From: JAJPIG01 sp035531675
GTDB taxonomy: Bacteria; Desulfobacterota; Binatia; Binatales; Binataceae
DNA: 28,565 bases
Assembly: GCA_035531675.1 (NCBI GenBank)
Contig: DATKSL010000030.1
Span: forward strand, 1 to 28,565
Direction of reading: 5' to 3'
A model generated the notes under the pieces. It was not told where the DNA came from. It did not search any database and saw nothing but the letters and a program-made list of their open reading frames with translations. Position numbers and translations under genes: made by a program. Positions 13,927-24,200 of this stretch are shown here, in pieces; position 1 is the first letter of the stretch; the number at the start of each line of letters is the position of its first letter.

Positions 13927-14352
13927 TTCAAGCCTCTTCTTGCGATTACCTGTCCCGGGCCGGGGCTGATGTGGAAGCGAGATACCCGCGCGCTGAACTC
14001 GGCGGCTTCGAGGATAACAGGGGCCTTATCGATGGGAAACAAGCACGGGTCCGTCGGTGGTGGCCAGGTTTCGAAAAGAGCGCGGCGCGGGTGCGGTGTC
14101 CCATAATTAATCTGAAGGATATCAGGCAAATCGCTTCGCGTTGATCCTTCGGCACGGCTCGCGTCCGCTCGCCGGCTCAGGATGACAAATCAACTTTAAC
14201 TGTCATCCCGAGCGAGCCGAGCGCAAGTGAGGCGACGAGGGATCGTCGCGGAGCGATTCTTGACCGCGCCAGGTTGCTTAAAAATCAAACTTACCCACTA
14301 CCCGCCGGTCCGATCGGCGACAACCGGCCGATCGGTGCCGCTGCGAACGCTC
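13927..14352. other. Gene-free region upstream of ftsY
   Basis: About 425 bases without a credible gene. They hold a dispersed repeat (14131-14262) and a short AT-rich patch near 14101-14125. The ftsY promoter must lie in 13930-14130, but no strong -35/-10 pair could be fixed. Confidence 0.5.
14131..14262. repeat. Dispersed intergenic repeat, two inverted copies
   Basis: Two arms of the 'HPERSEG'-type repeat face each other. GGATGACA (14180-14187) and TGTCATCC (14201-14208) form an eight-pair stem around an AT-rich 13-base loop. Each arm continues outward with similar sequence (TCCTTCGGCACGGCTCGCG on one side, CCCGAGCGAGCCGAGCGC and GAGGGATCGTCGCGGAGCG on the other). It may form a long imperfect hairpin in RNA downstream of the small exported gene. 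Confidence 0.7.
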
Positions 14353-14760
14353 TCAGCGCGGCCCCTTGGCGCAATTGCCCTCGATCTGCGCTCTGACCTG
14401 GTCGGGGCTCAGGTCGGGATGAGCATAGATAAAATCGATATAGCCGCTCAGGAACTGCTGCACTCTGCCGTTGGCGTCCGCCGTCTTCGCGCTGTCCATC
14501 AGGTGCTGCTTGCTGTATCCCCGGTCGCGCAGCACCGCCAGTTGCGAGACCGCGTGGCCCAGGTTGGCGCACAATCCCGGCGGCATCTGCTGGGGTTGGC
14601 TATGGTTGTTGTCAGCGGGCGATTGCTGAGCGGGCGCTTGATCGCTGGGCACCTGCTCCCATTGCGCTCCCGCATCGGGGTCCTCGGCCATCCCGGATGC
14701 GCTCCAGAAGCCGAACAGCAGTGCGGCGACCAGCGCGAGGAAGGCGATCCGCCGCGCCAT
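14353..14760 (-). CDS. Small exported protein with one predicted disulphide, function unknown
   Basis: A 135-residue protein with a Sec signal (MARR start, hydrophobic core about 5-17, cleavage near ASGMA-ED). A Gln/Pro/Ser-rich linker (about 34-60) follows, then a compact helical domain (about 63-131) bounded by Cys64 and Cys130, which probably form a disulphide. The pattern 'LC--L-----QLA--RD-GYS...FI-AHPDLSPDQVRAQI---C' is reminiscent of small periplasmic proteins found widely in Proteobacteria, but I cannot name the family. It starts eight bases after the smc stop codon and so is likely on the smc transcript. The C-terminal cysteine pair implies a periplasmic location. Confidence 0.75.
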   Translation of the reverse strand: MARRIAFLALVAALLFGFWSASGMAEDPDAGAQWEQVPSDQAPAQQSPADNNHSQPQQMPPGLCANLGHAVSQLAVLRDRGYSKQHLMDSAKTADANGRVQQFLSGYIDFIYAHPDLSPDQVRAQIEGNCAKGPR

Positions 14761-14768
14761 CGGGACGC

Positions 14769-17700
14769 TCAGGCGGCGCGCGCGATACGCATCGAGATGA
14801 CCTTCGAGATACCCGGGCGCTCCATCGTCACGCCATGCACCTGGTCGGCGCGCTGCATGGTGCGCTGGTTATGGGTGATGACGATAAACTGCGAGCGCTC
14901 CTTGAACTCCTCGACGATCGTGGCGAAGGTCGCGATACTGAACTCGTCGAGCGGCGCGTCGACCTCGTCCATTACGCAGAACGGGCTCGGATTGAGCAGG
15001 AACAGCGAGAACATCAGCGCCATCGCGGACAGCGCCTTCTCACCGCCCGACAGCAACGCCAGCTCGCGCACCTTCTTGCCGGGCGGCTGGATCAGGATGT
15101 TGACGCCGGCCTCAAGCAGGTCGCCGCTGCCGTCGAGCTCCAGATGGCCCTGCCCGCCGCGCATCAGCTTGGGGAACAGCTCGGAGAAGTTGCGCGCCGC
15201 GCCCTCGAAGGTCTCGGCGAAACGCCGGCGCGCTTCGCGATTGAGCCGCCCGATAGTCTGGCTCAAATCCTCGACCGCGGCCTCGAGATCGGCCTTCTCG
15301 GTGTTGAGCGTGGTGGCGCGTTCCTCGAGCTCGCGGACCTCGCTTTCGGCCGCCAGGTTGACCTCGCCGATCCGTTCGGCGCGGGCCCGCAGCTCGCCGA
15401 TCCGCTGCTCGTCCTGGTCGCCATCGCGCCCGGCAAGTGCGGTTTCCATCTCGTCCGCGACCGCGGCGAACGGGGCGAGAAACTTTTCCGCGAAGCTCCG
15501 CTCCAACTCCTCGCTGAGCGCGCTGGCCCGCTCCTTGTGCAGGCTGCACTCGACCGCTTCCTGCTCCAGCCGCGCGAGCCGCTCGCGGGCCTCGTCGAGA
15601 CGGGCGCGCCACTGGCCGACCAGCCCCTCGCAATCGTCGACGGTTTCGCGCAGCCGCGCGATTTCGGATCCCAGCTCGACTTCGCGCTGACGATTGTGCG
15701 CGTCCTGCACCGCGAGCTTTTCGAGCTCGCCTTCGAATTCGATTTTTTCGATCGCGAGGCGCGCCAGCGAAGCATCGTCGGTCGCGGTCTGCGCCTCGAG
15801 CTCGGCGCTGAGCTGGCGGAGATGGCGCAGCTCCTGTTCGAGCGCCTTCAAGGTCGCGCGCCGCGCTTCGACCCGTGCGGCGGTCGCGGCCAGCGCCTGC
15901 TCGGTCTCTTCGGCGGCGGCTTTAGCGGCGGCCAGCTCCTCGCGCATCGAGGCCAACTCGGCGCGTGATTTCTGCTCGGCGATCGCCAGCTCTTCGAGCC
16001 GCAGATTGGAGGTCGCGACCGTCTGGTTGATTTCATCCAGCCGCCGGACCGCGTCAGCGCGCCGCGCCGCGGCCAGCGCCGCCTGATTTTCGATTCGGGC
16101 CAGCGCCTGGCGCGCCGCATCGAAATTCCGTTCATAACCGGCGCCGGCGCGGCGGGCCTCGCCAAGCTCGCTTTCAAGCCGGGCCCGTTCGGCGCGCCGC
16201 TGCACAAGTTCCTGCTCGGCGCCGTTATGCGCCTGCGCGGCCTGCTCGAGCGCGCTACGCGCCTCATCGATCGAGAGCACCGCTTCCGGCTCCGCTTCCG
16301 ACGGCGAGCAGTCGGCGACGCTGCCGCCGCTGATCATGCGGCCGGGATGGACCAGGTCGCCGTCGCGGGTCACGAACACCGTGCCATGGCCGTTCAAATT
16401 GGCGGCGGCCAGCGCGGCCGCGACGTTGTCGGCGACCATCACATGGCCGAGCAGCGCCTCGGCAGTGGCGGCGAAGCGCGGCTCGACTTCCAGCATCTCG
16501 ACCAGCCGGCCGGCGATGCCCGGCGCGTCGATGCGCTCGGCCGGGGCGGCAAGTGTTACTTCGGGGACGAAGCTCAAACGGCCGCCCTGTTGTTCCTTCA
16601 AAATATCGATCGCCTTGACGGCGAAGTACGGCGACTCGACCACCACCGCTTCGAGCTGCTCGCCCATCACGGCCCGCAGCGCCGGCGCCAGCCCCGCGGG
16701 CGCTTTCAGCACCTCGAGCAACGCCGGCGGATCGATAGCGGGGCGATCGCCGTTGAGCGATTCGAGCACGTTGCGCAAGCGCGTCGCGACCGGACCCTGT
16801 GCGCGCCGCGCCTCGCGCCGCTCGGCCGCGGCCAGCGCCTGGCGGGCCGCAGTCAGCCGCGCCGCCGCGCGTTCCATCGCACTGCGCGATTCGATTTCGC
16901 GATCGGCCGCCTCGGCGCGCGTCCGCTCGATCTCGGCGAGCCGGGCGCGGGCGGTCTCGACGGCACTCTCGGCAACGCGCAAATCCTGCTGCGCGGCGCT
17001 CATGGCGGCGGCGAAATCAACCGGCGCGGGGGCTGCGATCGCGCCGTCGCCGGTCGGGCGATTATTGAGACGCTCATCGAGCTCGGCCCGCTCGCCGCTC
17101 AGATCGGCGAGCCGGCCGCGAATCACCGCGGCTTCGCGCACCAGCTCCGACAGATCGTCCTTGAGCTCTTCGCCGCGTCGCTCGACGATTCGCAGATCGG
17201 CGCGCGCGTGTTCGTGGCGATGCTTGAGTTCATCGAGGGCCGCCTCCGAACCGTCGTCGGCACGCAGTTCGCGGGCCAGCCGCGCGCCGTAATCGGCGCG
17301 GCTCGCGCGCGAGGCGATAGCCTTGGCGGCCAGCTCGCCCAGCCGCCCGCGCAATAAAGGCTCTTCCTCGTTGACCGCGGCCAGGCGCCGGGTCAGGAAC
17401 TCGCGGGCACGGGCGCGATCGGCGTCGCTCGCCCGCAGATTATCGAACTCCCGCACGGCGGTGTTGAGCCGTTCGCGCTCGGCGGCGAGCGCCTCGGCCG
17501 CGGCGCGCGTCTCGCCGTCGAAATTATCGACCTCCAGGCGCACGGTCTGCGCCTCGCCGCGCAACTCGGACTCGCGTTCCGAAAAGCGCATCAGCTCGGC
17601 GCGCTCATGGAGCAGACGGCGCGCGGCGGCCAGCCGTTCGAGCTCGTTGAGCTCGCCGCGGATGACCCGGTAGGTCTCAGCCTTTTTCGCCTGGCGGCGG

Positions 17701-18326
17701 GAATAGTTGAGCTGGCGTTCGATCTCGGCCAGCACGTCGCTGACCCGGCTCAGGTTTTCACGCACGCGCTCGAGCTTGCGCTCGCTCATCTCGCGCCGTC
17801 CCTTGAACAGTCCGAGGCCCGCGGCCTCCTCGATCAGCCCGCGAATCTCGGCCGGCTTGGCCTGGATTATCTCCTCGACCCGCCCCTGCTCGACCAGCGC
17901 GTAGCCGCGGCTGTGGATGCCCGCGGCCATGAAGAACTCGGTGATATCCTTCAAACGGCAGGGAATCTTGTTGATCAGATACTCGGAGTCGCCCGAGCGA
18001 TAGGCGCGGCGCGTGACGCAGATTTCGCTCAACTTGTCGTAGGGCTCGGGCAGGATGGCGCGCTCTTCGGCCTCGAGCGTGAGCGATACCTCGGCCATCC
18101 CGGCCGCCGGATTGTGCTCATTGCCGGCGTAAATCAGGTCCTCGATGCTTTTGCCGCGCAGCCGGGTCGGGGCCTGCTCGCCAAGCACCCAGCGGATGGC
18201 GTCCATCACGTTGGACTTACCGCAGCCGTTGGGCCCGACCACCGCCGTGATACCGGGCGAGAAGCCTATCAGCGTGGGATCAAAAAAGGATTTGAAGCCT
18301 ACCAGTTCCAGGCTCTTAAGACGCAT
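14769..18326 (-). CDS. smc: Chromosome segregation protein SMC
   Basis: A 1185-residue SMC ATPase, full length for the family (about 1150-1200), which organises and condenses the chromosome with ScpA/ScpB. The N-terminal head has Walker A GPNGCGKS (31-38) and the family opening LKSLELVGFKSF. Two long coiled-coil arms (about 165-500 and 660-1010) flank a hinge (about 500-650). The C-terminal head carries the signature LSGGEK (1092-1097) and Walker B with the catalytic glutamate, VMDEVDAPLDE (Glu1121). The ATG at 18326-18324 follows a purine-rich GGAGGTGAGGG tract. scpA and scpB are not in the window. The arms are extremely rich in Ala, Glu and Arg, producing long false open frames on the opposite strand. 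Confidence 0.98.
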   Translation of the reverse strand: MRLKSLELVGFKSFFDPTLIGFSPGITAVVGPNGCGKSNVMDAIRWVLGEQAPTRLRGKSIEDLIYAGNEHNPAAGMAEVSLTLEAEERAILPEPYDKLSEICVTRRAYRSGDSEYLINKIPCRLKDITEFFMAAGIHSRGYALVEQGRVEEIIQAKPAEIRGLIEEAAGLGLFKGRREMSERKLERVRENLSRVSDVLAEIERQLNYSRRQAKKAETYRVIRGELNELERLAAARRLLHERAELMRFSERESELRGEAQTVRLEVDNFDGETRAAAEALAAERERLNTAVREFDNLRASDADRARAREFLTRRLAAVNEEEPLLRGRLGELAAKAIASRASRADYGARLARELRADDGSEAALDELKHRHEHARADLRIVERRGEELKDDLSELVREAAVIRGRLADLSGERAELDERLNNRPTGDGAIAAPAPVDFAAAMSAAQQDLRVAESAVETARARLAEIERTRAEAADREIESRSAMERAAARLTAARQALAAAERREARRAQGPVATRLRNVLESLNGDRPAIDPPALLEVLKAPAGLAPALRAVMGEQLEAVVVESPYFAVKAIDILKEQQGGRLSFVPEVTLAAPAERIDAPGIAGRLVEMLEVEPRFAATAEALLGHVMVADNVAAALAAANLNGHGTVFVTRDGDLVHPGRMISGGSVADCSPSEAEPEAVLSIDEARSALEQAAQAHNGAEQELVQRRAERARLESELGEARRAGAGYERNFDAARQALARIENQAALAAARRADAVRRLDEINQTVATSNLRLEELAIAEQKSRAELASMREELAAAKAAAEETEQALAATAARVEARRATLKALEQELRHLRQLSAELEAQTATDDASLARLAIEKIEFEGELEKLAVQDAHNRQREVELGSEIARLRETVDDCEGLVGQWRARLDEARERLARLEQEAVECSLHKERASALSEELERSFAEKFLAPFAAVADEMETALAGRDGDQDEQRIGELRARAERIGEVNLAAESEVRELEERATTLNTEKADLEAAVEDLSQTIGRLNREARRRFAETFEGAARNFSELFPKLMRGGQGHLELDGSGDLLEAGVNILIQPPGKKVRELALLSGGEKALSAMALMFSLFLLNPSPFCVMDEVDAPLDEFSIATFATIVEEFKERSQFIVITHNQRTMQRADQVHGVTMERPGISKVISMRIARAA

Positions 18327-18496
18327 ACACCGCCCTCACCTCCGCTCCTCATCAGCCACCCCCGGGAGCCCTTCCCAAGGTCCCTTTAAGGTATCCGATA
18401 ATAGGGCGGCAGGATCAAGACGTCGGGCCGATATAATGTGGATCCAGGGCGCCTCGAACCCAACTAATTGTAGTTTTCGCCGATTATCGGCGCGCC
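18327..18496 (-). other. Spacer between the HNH gene and smc
   Basis: It contains a perfect short inverted repeat (CGCCGAT-A-ATCGGCG, just after the HNH stop) with no T-run on the coding strand. A partial -35-like TTGATC lies near 18418. The smc promoter is probably here but could not be fixed. Confidence 0.35.
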
Positions 18497-19141
18497 CTAT
18501 TCGGCCAGCAGTTCGGTGTTCCAGTAGGCGCTGTCGACCGCGCTCAGAAACGGCATCCACTCCTGGTAGCGCCGCAGGCTGAACATGTCAGCCGAAAACG
18601 GCGTCCATTCGGGACGGCGCGGCCGCCGAACCAGGACCATCCGCGCCTCGTCCGGCGTGCGCCCGCCCTTGCGTCGATTGCAGCTATGGCACGAGCAGAC
18701 GATGTTCTCCCAGGTCGACAGGCCGCCGCGCGAGCGCGGCACGACGTGGTCGAGGTTGAGGTCGGTGCGCGGCAGCCGCTGGCCGCAGTATTGGCAGGTA
18801 TTGCCGTCGCGGGCGAAGATATTGAAGCGCGAAAAGCGCACATGGCGGCGCGGCACCCGCTCATAGGCCGACAGCAGCAGCACCCGCGGCACGCGGATGA
18901 ACCCGTCGACGATCCCCAGCCGCTCGTGATGGATTTCGATCGACAGATGGCGCCAGCTCTCGAAATCGAAGGTCCGGTACTGTTCATCGACGGCCCGGGC
19001 CACCCCTTGGTAAAGCAGGGCAAAGGCCCGCTTGACCGAGGTGACGTGGACCGGCAGGTAGGACCGGTTCAGCACCAGCACCCGGCTGTTGAGCAACGCG
19101 CCCCCCGGCGCTCGTATCGCGCTGTCGGCCGCCATTGACAT
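18497..19141 (-). CDS. HNH endonuclease family protein
   Basis: A 214-residue stand-alone HNH protein. The nuclease core lies at about 108-160. A zinc knuckle is made by C116-x2-C119 and C151-x2-C154, the metal/catalytic pair is Asp131-His132 in LNLDHVVPRSRGG, and Asn146 lies in WENIVCSC. The N-terminal part (about 17-100, RVLVLNRSYLPVHVTSVKRAF...) is the region shared by a conserved, widely distributed bacterial HNH family, often a chromosomal housekeeping gene rather than a phage or restriction gene. Met3 is an alternative start. It lies upstream of smc in the same direction with a 170-base gap. Its physiological substrate is unknown; DNA repair or processing is a possibility. Confidence 0.88.
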   Translation of the reverse strand: MSMAADSAIRAPGGALLNSRVLVLNRSYLPVHVTSVKRAFALLYQGVARAVDEQYRTFDFESWRHLSIEIHHERLGIVDGFIRVPRVLLLSAYERVPRRHVRFSRFNIFARDGNTCQYCGQRLPRTDLNLDHVVPRSRGGLSTWENIVCSCHSCNRRKGGRTPDEARMVLVRRPRRPEWTPFSADMFSLRRYQEWMPFLSAVDSAYWNTELLAE

Positions 19142-19235
19142 CCAAAAACCAGTAGCTCGCCGAAAGCCAGCAAGTCAAGGTGGATAGCCGGGCGCAGCCA
19201 TTATGTTCATATGACGGGGACGCCGGAGCCTCACC

Positions 19236-19264
19236 TTGCGCCCGGCGACCGGCCGCCGTATGAT
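19236..19264 (+). promoter_or_regulatory. Sigma70-type promoter of the RNase E/G gene
   Basis: TTGCGC (19236-19241), an exact 17-base spacer and TATGAT (19259-19264) form a strong pair. Transcription from about 19271 would give a 5' leader of about 175 bases before the GTG start at 19445. Long leaders allow feedback control of RNase E genes in other bacteria; that role here is inference. Confidence 0.6.
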
Positions 19265-19444
19265 CGGGCCAAGATGTGCAGGAGTTGAGGGAGCGACGTC
19301 ACTCAGCCGATATCACCGAGGTCTTCCGCTGAACCGCGGCGGGTCTGAATCGGGCTCCCCATCCGCATCGCCCGCCCACGCAGTCATCCGGCCGACGATG
19401 ACCCGGCCCGCACAACCCCGACTTTCTTACTGGATCGCAGCCCT

Positions 19445-21091
<1,647 letters not shown>

Positions 21092-21097
21092 GCTCTC

Positions 21098-22024
21098 TCA
21101 ACGAACTTCGGCGCCCGCTGCCGCCGCGATCGCGGCGGCGCTCTGCAACTGCCCGAAATGAATCCGCCCGAGATCGAACTCCTCGAGCCCCTTGGCGAGC
21201 GCGTTTAGCGCCGACTTGTAGGACGGCAGATTCTTGCGCGCGCGGCTCAGCGGATTACATCGCGCGACGATAAAATTTTTCAGATAGGGATGGGTCAGGC
21301 CGCGCTTCTTGCCGCGCGCCACCAGCGACTTCAGCAGCTCGTCGGCACACTCGATCTGCGCGGCGCGCTCCTCGCGCTCCTCCAGCGCGGTGCGCAGACC
21401 GTGGTTGAGGAAGTTGTCGACCCGGCTGACGAGCGGCACGTAGACGCCGCCCGAAAAGCGCGGCTGTCGTTCGTAGAGCAGCCCGAGCGTGATAAAGTGC
21501 GCGCGTTCGAACTCGAAGGCGAAGCTCTTCTCGATCGCGCCGGGAGCCGTCGCCAGCCGCCCGCGAAACATCCTGATCACCTCCAGCGCCTTGTCGCGCA
21601 GGTTGTGAGTCTTCTCGGTGTTGAGCGCGAGAATCTGGTAGGCGACATCGGTTTCCGGCACCAGGATCGCCGGGATCATCTTGGCGCCGGCCTTGGCCGC
21701 GGCGGCCCGGCGATGGTTGCCGTTGGGCGTCCAGTACTCGCCGTTGTCGGCCCGCACCGCGACCACCGGCTCGGTGTAACGGTCGAGCTTCTTCATCACC
21801 TCGACCAGGCGCTTCATATGCGTCGGCGAAAGGTCGCGCTGAAACGGCGTCGGCTTGAGCACGGTCAGCGGGATCATCGCGAACAGCTGCCAATGGTCGC
21901 CGATCGGTTCCTGGTAGATCGCCAGCACCGCGCCGCCGTCGGCCGCGACCTGCGCGGCCAGTTGATCGAGCGCAGCCGGCACTCGGGCGCCGGGCGGAAA
22001 GACCGTCGCAGATGCGATTGCCAT
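21098..22024 (-). CDS. ParB/sulfiredoxin-fold protein, stand-alone
   Basis: A 308-residue cytoplasmic protein with a ParB N-terminal-type nucleotide-binding fold at about 45-130. PTPFQRDLS (58-66) stands where ParB has the P-x2-Q-x-R box, and GNHRRAAAAKAG (102-113) stands where ParB has GERR. The rest (about 135-300) is helical and includes many Arg/Lys but no recognisable KorB-type helix-turn-helix. It is therefore not the chromosomal ParB, and no parA or parS site is nearby. Proteins of this kind bind or hydrolyse CTP or ATP, or act as nucleases; none of these can be chosen. It converges with the RNase E/G gene, with six bases between the stop codons. Confidence 0.75.
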   Translation of the reverse strand: MAIASATVFPPGARVPAALDQLAAQVAADGGAVLAIYQEPIGDHWQLFAMIPLTVLKPTPFQRDLSPTHMKRLVEVMKKLDRYTEPVVAVRADNGEYWTPNGNHRRAAAAKAGAKMIPAILVPETDVAYQILALNTEKTHNLRDKALEVIRMFRGRLATAPGAIEKSFAFEFERAHFITLGLLYERQPRFSGGVYVPLVSRVDNFLNHGLRTALEEREERAAQIECADELLKSLVARGKKRGLTHPYLKNFIVARCNPLSRARKNLPSYKSALNALAKGLEEFDLGRIHFGQLQSAAAIAAAAGAEVR

Positions 22025-22089
22025 GCGAGTCTCTTAGGTCAATTCCGCCGCGCGATCAAAGCGCTCGCATCATTGCCGCGCCATCCGGC

Positions 22090-22899
22090 TTACTCGCCCG
22101 TGAATTTCGGCTTGCGCTTGTCGACGAATGAGGCGACGCCCTCGGCGAAATCCGCCGACGAACGCAGCCGTCCGTAGGCCTGCCCCTCGAGCTCGATACC
22201 GACGTGCAGCGGCGCATCCTGCGCGACATTCAGCACCTGCTTGATGGTGCGCTGTGCCAACGGTGAGAACTGCCGCAACTCATCGACCAGCTTGTCGGTC
22301 GCGGTCTCGAGCTGATCGTCGGGCACCGCCGCGAGCGCGATACCCCACTCGTAAGCCTGCCGCCCCGGAATCCGCCGCGAGCGCATCACGACGTCCTTGG
22401 CGCGGCTGACGCCGACCATCTTGAGCAATCGCACCGAGCCGCCCGAACCGGTGATCATCCCGATGCGCTGTTCGGGCGTGCCCAACTCCGCCGACTCCGT
22501 GACGATCCGGAAATCGCACGCCAGCGCGAGCTCGAAGGCGACCCCGAAGCAGTAGCCGCGAATCGCCGCGATGACCGGCTGATGGCAGCGCTCGGGCGCG
22601 GCGATGTTGCGCGCCAGCTCGGCCAGATGCTCGGGGCTGCGCGTCATGAAGCCCGGGATGTCGCCGCCGCTGGAAAAGTTCGCGCCCACCGCGCGCACCA
22701 CGATCACGCGGATACGCGGGTCGCGATCGAGCTCGGCGAACACTGCCGCAAGCTGCTCCCGCTCGCCCATCGCGATCACGTTGAACGGCGGCCGCTCGAG
22801 CACGATATCGGCGCGCTCGCGCTGATAATCGCGCTCGACGCGAAAGCCGTCGAGCGCTTTCAACAGATCCGGGATCGCGCTTTTGAATTCGTTGGCCAA
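22090..22899 (-). CDS. Enoyl-CoA hydratase/isomerase family protein (crotonase)
   Basis: A 269-residue crotonase-fold enzyme acting on an acyl-CoA thioester. The oxyanion-hole segments are ANFSSGGDI (73-81) and RGYCFGVAFELALACD (114-129). Both catalytic glutamates of true hydratases are present: Glu123 in the GVAFELA helix and Glu143 in GTPEQRIG. The helix-breaking G-SGGSVRL stretch follows. The opening 20 residues are an atypical extension. Hydration of an enoyl-CoA in fatty-acid or aromatic-acid breakdown is likely, but exact substrate and direction cannot be inferred. It lies between the ParB-like gene and rlmI, all on the minus strand, without other beta-oxidation genes. Confidence 0.88.
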   Translation of the reverse strand: MANEFKSAIPDLLKALDGFRVERDYQRERADIVLERPPFNVIAMGEREQLAAVFAELDRDPRIRVIVVRAVGANFSSGGDIPGFMTRSPEHLAELARNIAAPERCHQPVIAAIRGYCFGVAFELALACDFRIVTESAELGTPEQRIGMITGSGGSVRLLKMVGVSRAKDVVMRSRRIPGRQAYEWGIALAAVPDDQLETATDKLVDELRQFSPLAQRTIKQVLNVAQDAPLHVGIELEGQAYGRLRSSADFAEGVASFVDKRKPKFTGE

Positions 22900-22924
22900 G
22901 ACGCTTCTCCTTTCCGCGTTCAGC

Positions 22925-24124
22925 TTATCCGAGATCGCTCAACATCAGGCCGGTCAGGTACTCGCCTTCGACATGGCCGAGCAGCACCGGATGGTCGGGG
23001 CCGGCGCCGAGCCGCGCCAGCATCCGGAAGCGCCGGCCGGCGCGGGTCTCGGCGATTCGCACCGCGCGGACGAAATCCTCGCCGCGAAAATGCACCGAGC
23101 AACTGAAGGTCATCAGACAGCCGCCCGGCGCCAGCGCGCGCATCGCGGCGGCATTGAGATCGACATACAAATGACCGGCATGGGCGGCATCGCCGCGCGC
23201 GCGTGCCAGCGGCGGCGGGTCGAGCACGATCAGATCGAATTTGTCGGCACTCGACGCCAGGTAGTCGGCAATCGGAGCGTGAACCAGGCGGGCGCGGTCG
23301 CTCGCCAGTTGATTGAGCTCGAGATTGCGGCGCGCCCACTCGAGCGCGCGGGCGGAAGTATCGACCCCGACCACTTCGCGCGCGCCGGCTCGCAGAGCCG
23401 CCAGCATGAAACCTCCCGAGTAGCAGCACAGATCCAGCATGCGCGCGTCGCGTGCGACTGCGGCCAGCCGGGCGCGATTATCGCGCTGATCGAGAAACTG
23501 GCCGGTCTTCTGTCCGTGTTCGAAATCGACCTCGAAGCGCAGCCCGTTTTCGCTCACGATGGTCGGTCCCGGCGCCGCACCCGCGACCACACCGGCGCGA
23601 TCCGAAAGTCCCTCGGCCCTGCGCACCGCACCCTGGCTGCGCTCGATAATCGCACGCGGCGCGACCAGCCGCCCGAGTATCGCAACGATCTCGCCGCGCA
23701 GCGATTCCATGCCGGCGCTCAGAAGCTGAAGCACCAGCACGTCGGCGTAGCGATCGACCACCAACCCCGAGAGTCCGTCGCCGTCGCCATTGACCAGCCG
23801 GTAGCAATCGGTATCCGTGCCGATGAAACGCCGCCTGAGCTCGAGTGCGCGCCCGATACGCTCGCGCAGCAGCTCGTCGATCGGCGGGGTCCGCGCGCCC
23901 CACGCCAGCATCCGCACCGCGATGGTAGTGCGAGGATTGAAGTGGCCGAGGCCGAGCAGATGGCCGCCGCTGTCGTGCACCCCAACCGCGGCGCCGGCCG
24001 ACAGGTTCGGCGGATCGACGCGCGCGAGGGCCTGTGAGAAGACCCACGGATTACCGCCGCGCAGCGGCCCGTCGCGGCCCGCGCGCAGGAACACCTGGCC
24101 CTCGGTAGAATTGCTCTCGTTCAT
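22925..24124 (-). CDS. rlmI: 23S rRNA (cytosine-C5)-methyltransferase, RlmI-like
   Basis: A 399-residue SAM-dependent RNA methyltransferase. An N-terminal PUA domain (about 11-75, with GNPWVFSQALARV and LGLGHFNPRTTIAVRML) is followed by a linker domain and a Rossmann core. The core has FEHGQKTGQFLDQRDNR (202-217), motif I DLCCYSGGF (231-239), VDTS (254-257) and motif IV LDPPPLAR (301-308). The family's near-terminal SCS-H motif (FSCSVHF), with its active cysteine, is present. E. coli RlmI makes m5C1962 in 23S rRNA. The ATG at 24124 is preferred over an upstream TTG at 24181 because it gives the usual length and a purine tract (GAAGAAAAG). A TTGACA lies about 30-35 bases upstream. Confidence 0.88.
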   Translation of the reverse strand: MNESNSTEGQVFLRAGRDGPLRGGNPWVFSQALARVDPPNLSAGAAVGVHDSGGHLLGLGHFNPRTTIAVRMLAWGARTPPIDELLRERIGRALELRRRFIGTDTDCYRLVNGDGDGLSGLVVDRYADVLVLQLLSAGMESLRGEIVAILGRLVAPRAIIERSQGAVRRAEGLSDRAGVVAGAAPGPTIVSENGLRFEVDFEHGQKTGQFLDQRDNRARLAAVARDARMLDLCCYSGGFMLAALRAGAREVVGVDTSARALEWARRNLELNQLASDRARLVHAPIADYLASSADKFDLIVLDPPPLARARGDAAHAGHLYVDLNAAAMRALAPGGCLMTFSCSVHFRGEDFVRAVRIAETRAGRRFRMLARLGAGPDHPVLLGHVEGEYLTGLMLSDLG

Positions 24125-24200
24125 GATCTTTTCTTCATCGCCGCCGGTCGCAACGGTTGTCAAGCGCGCGCCGCTCGGCAAAGCTTGAACGGCATCATCG

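Noticed and set aside
14697..17357. Long plus-strand frames opposite smc
   Set aside because: They mirror the codon bias of smc coiled coils and have no recognisable domain or ribosome sites.
18470..18500. Hairpin after the HNH gene as intrinsic terminator
   Set aside because: The perfect inverted repeat is followed on the coding strand by AAAACT rather than a T-run.
22883..24037. 384-codon plus-strand frame opposite rlmI
   Set aside because: It is a shadow of rlmI with His/Gln/Arg-rich translation and no motif.
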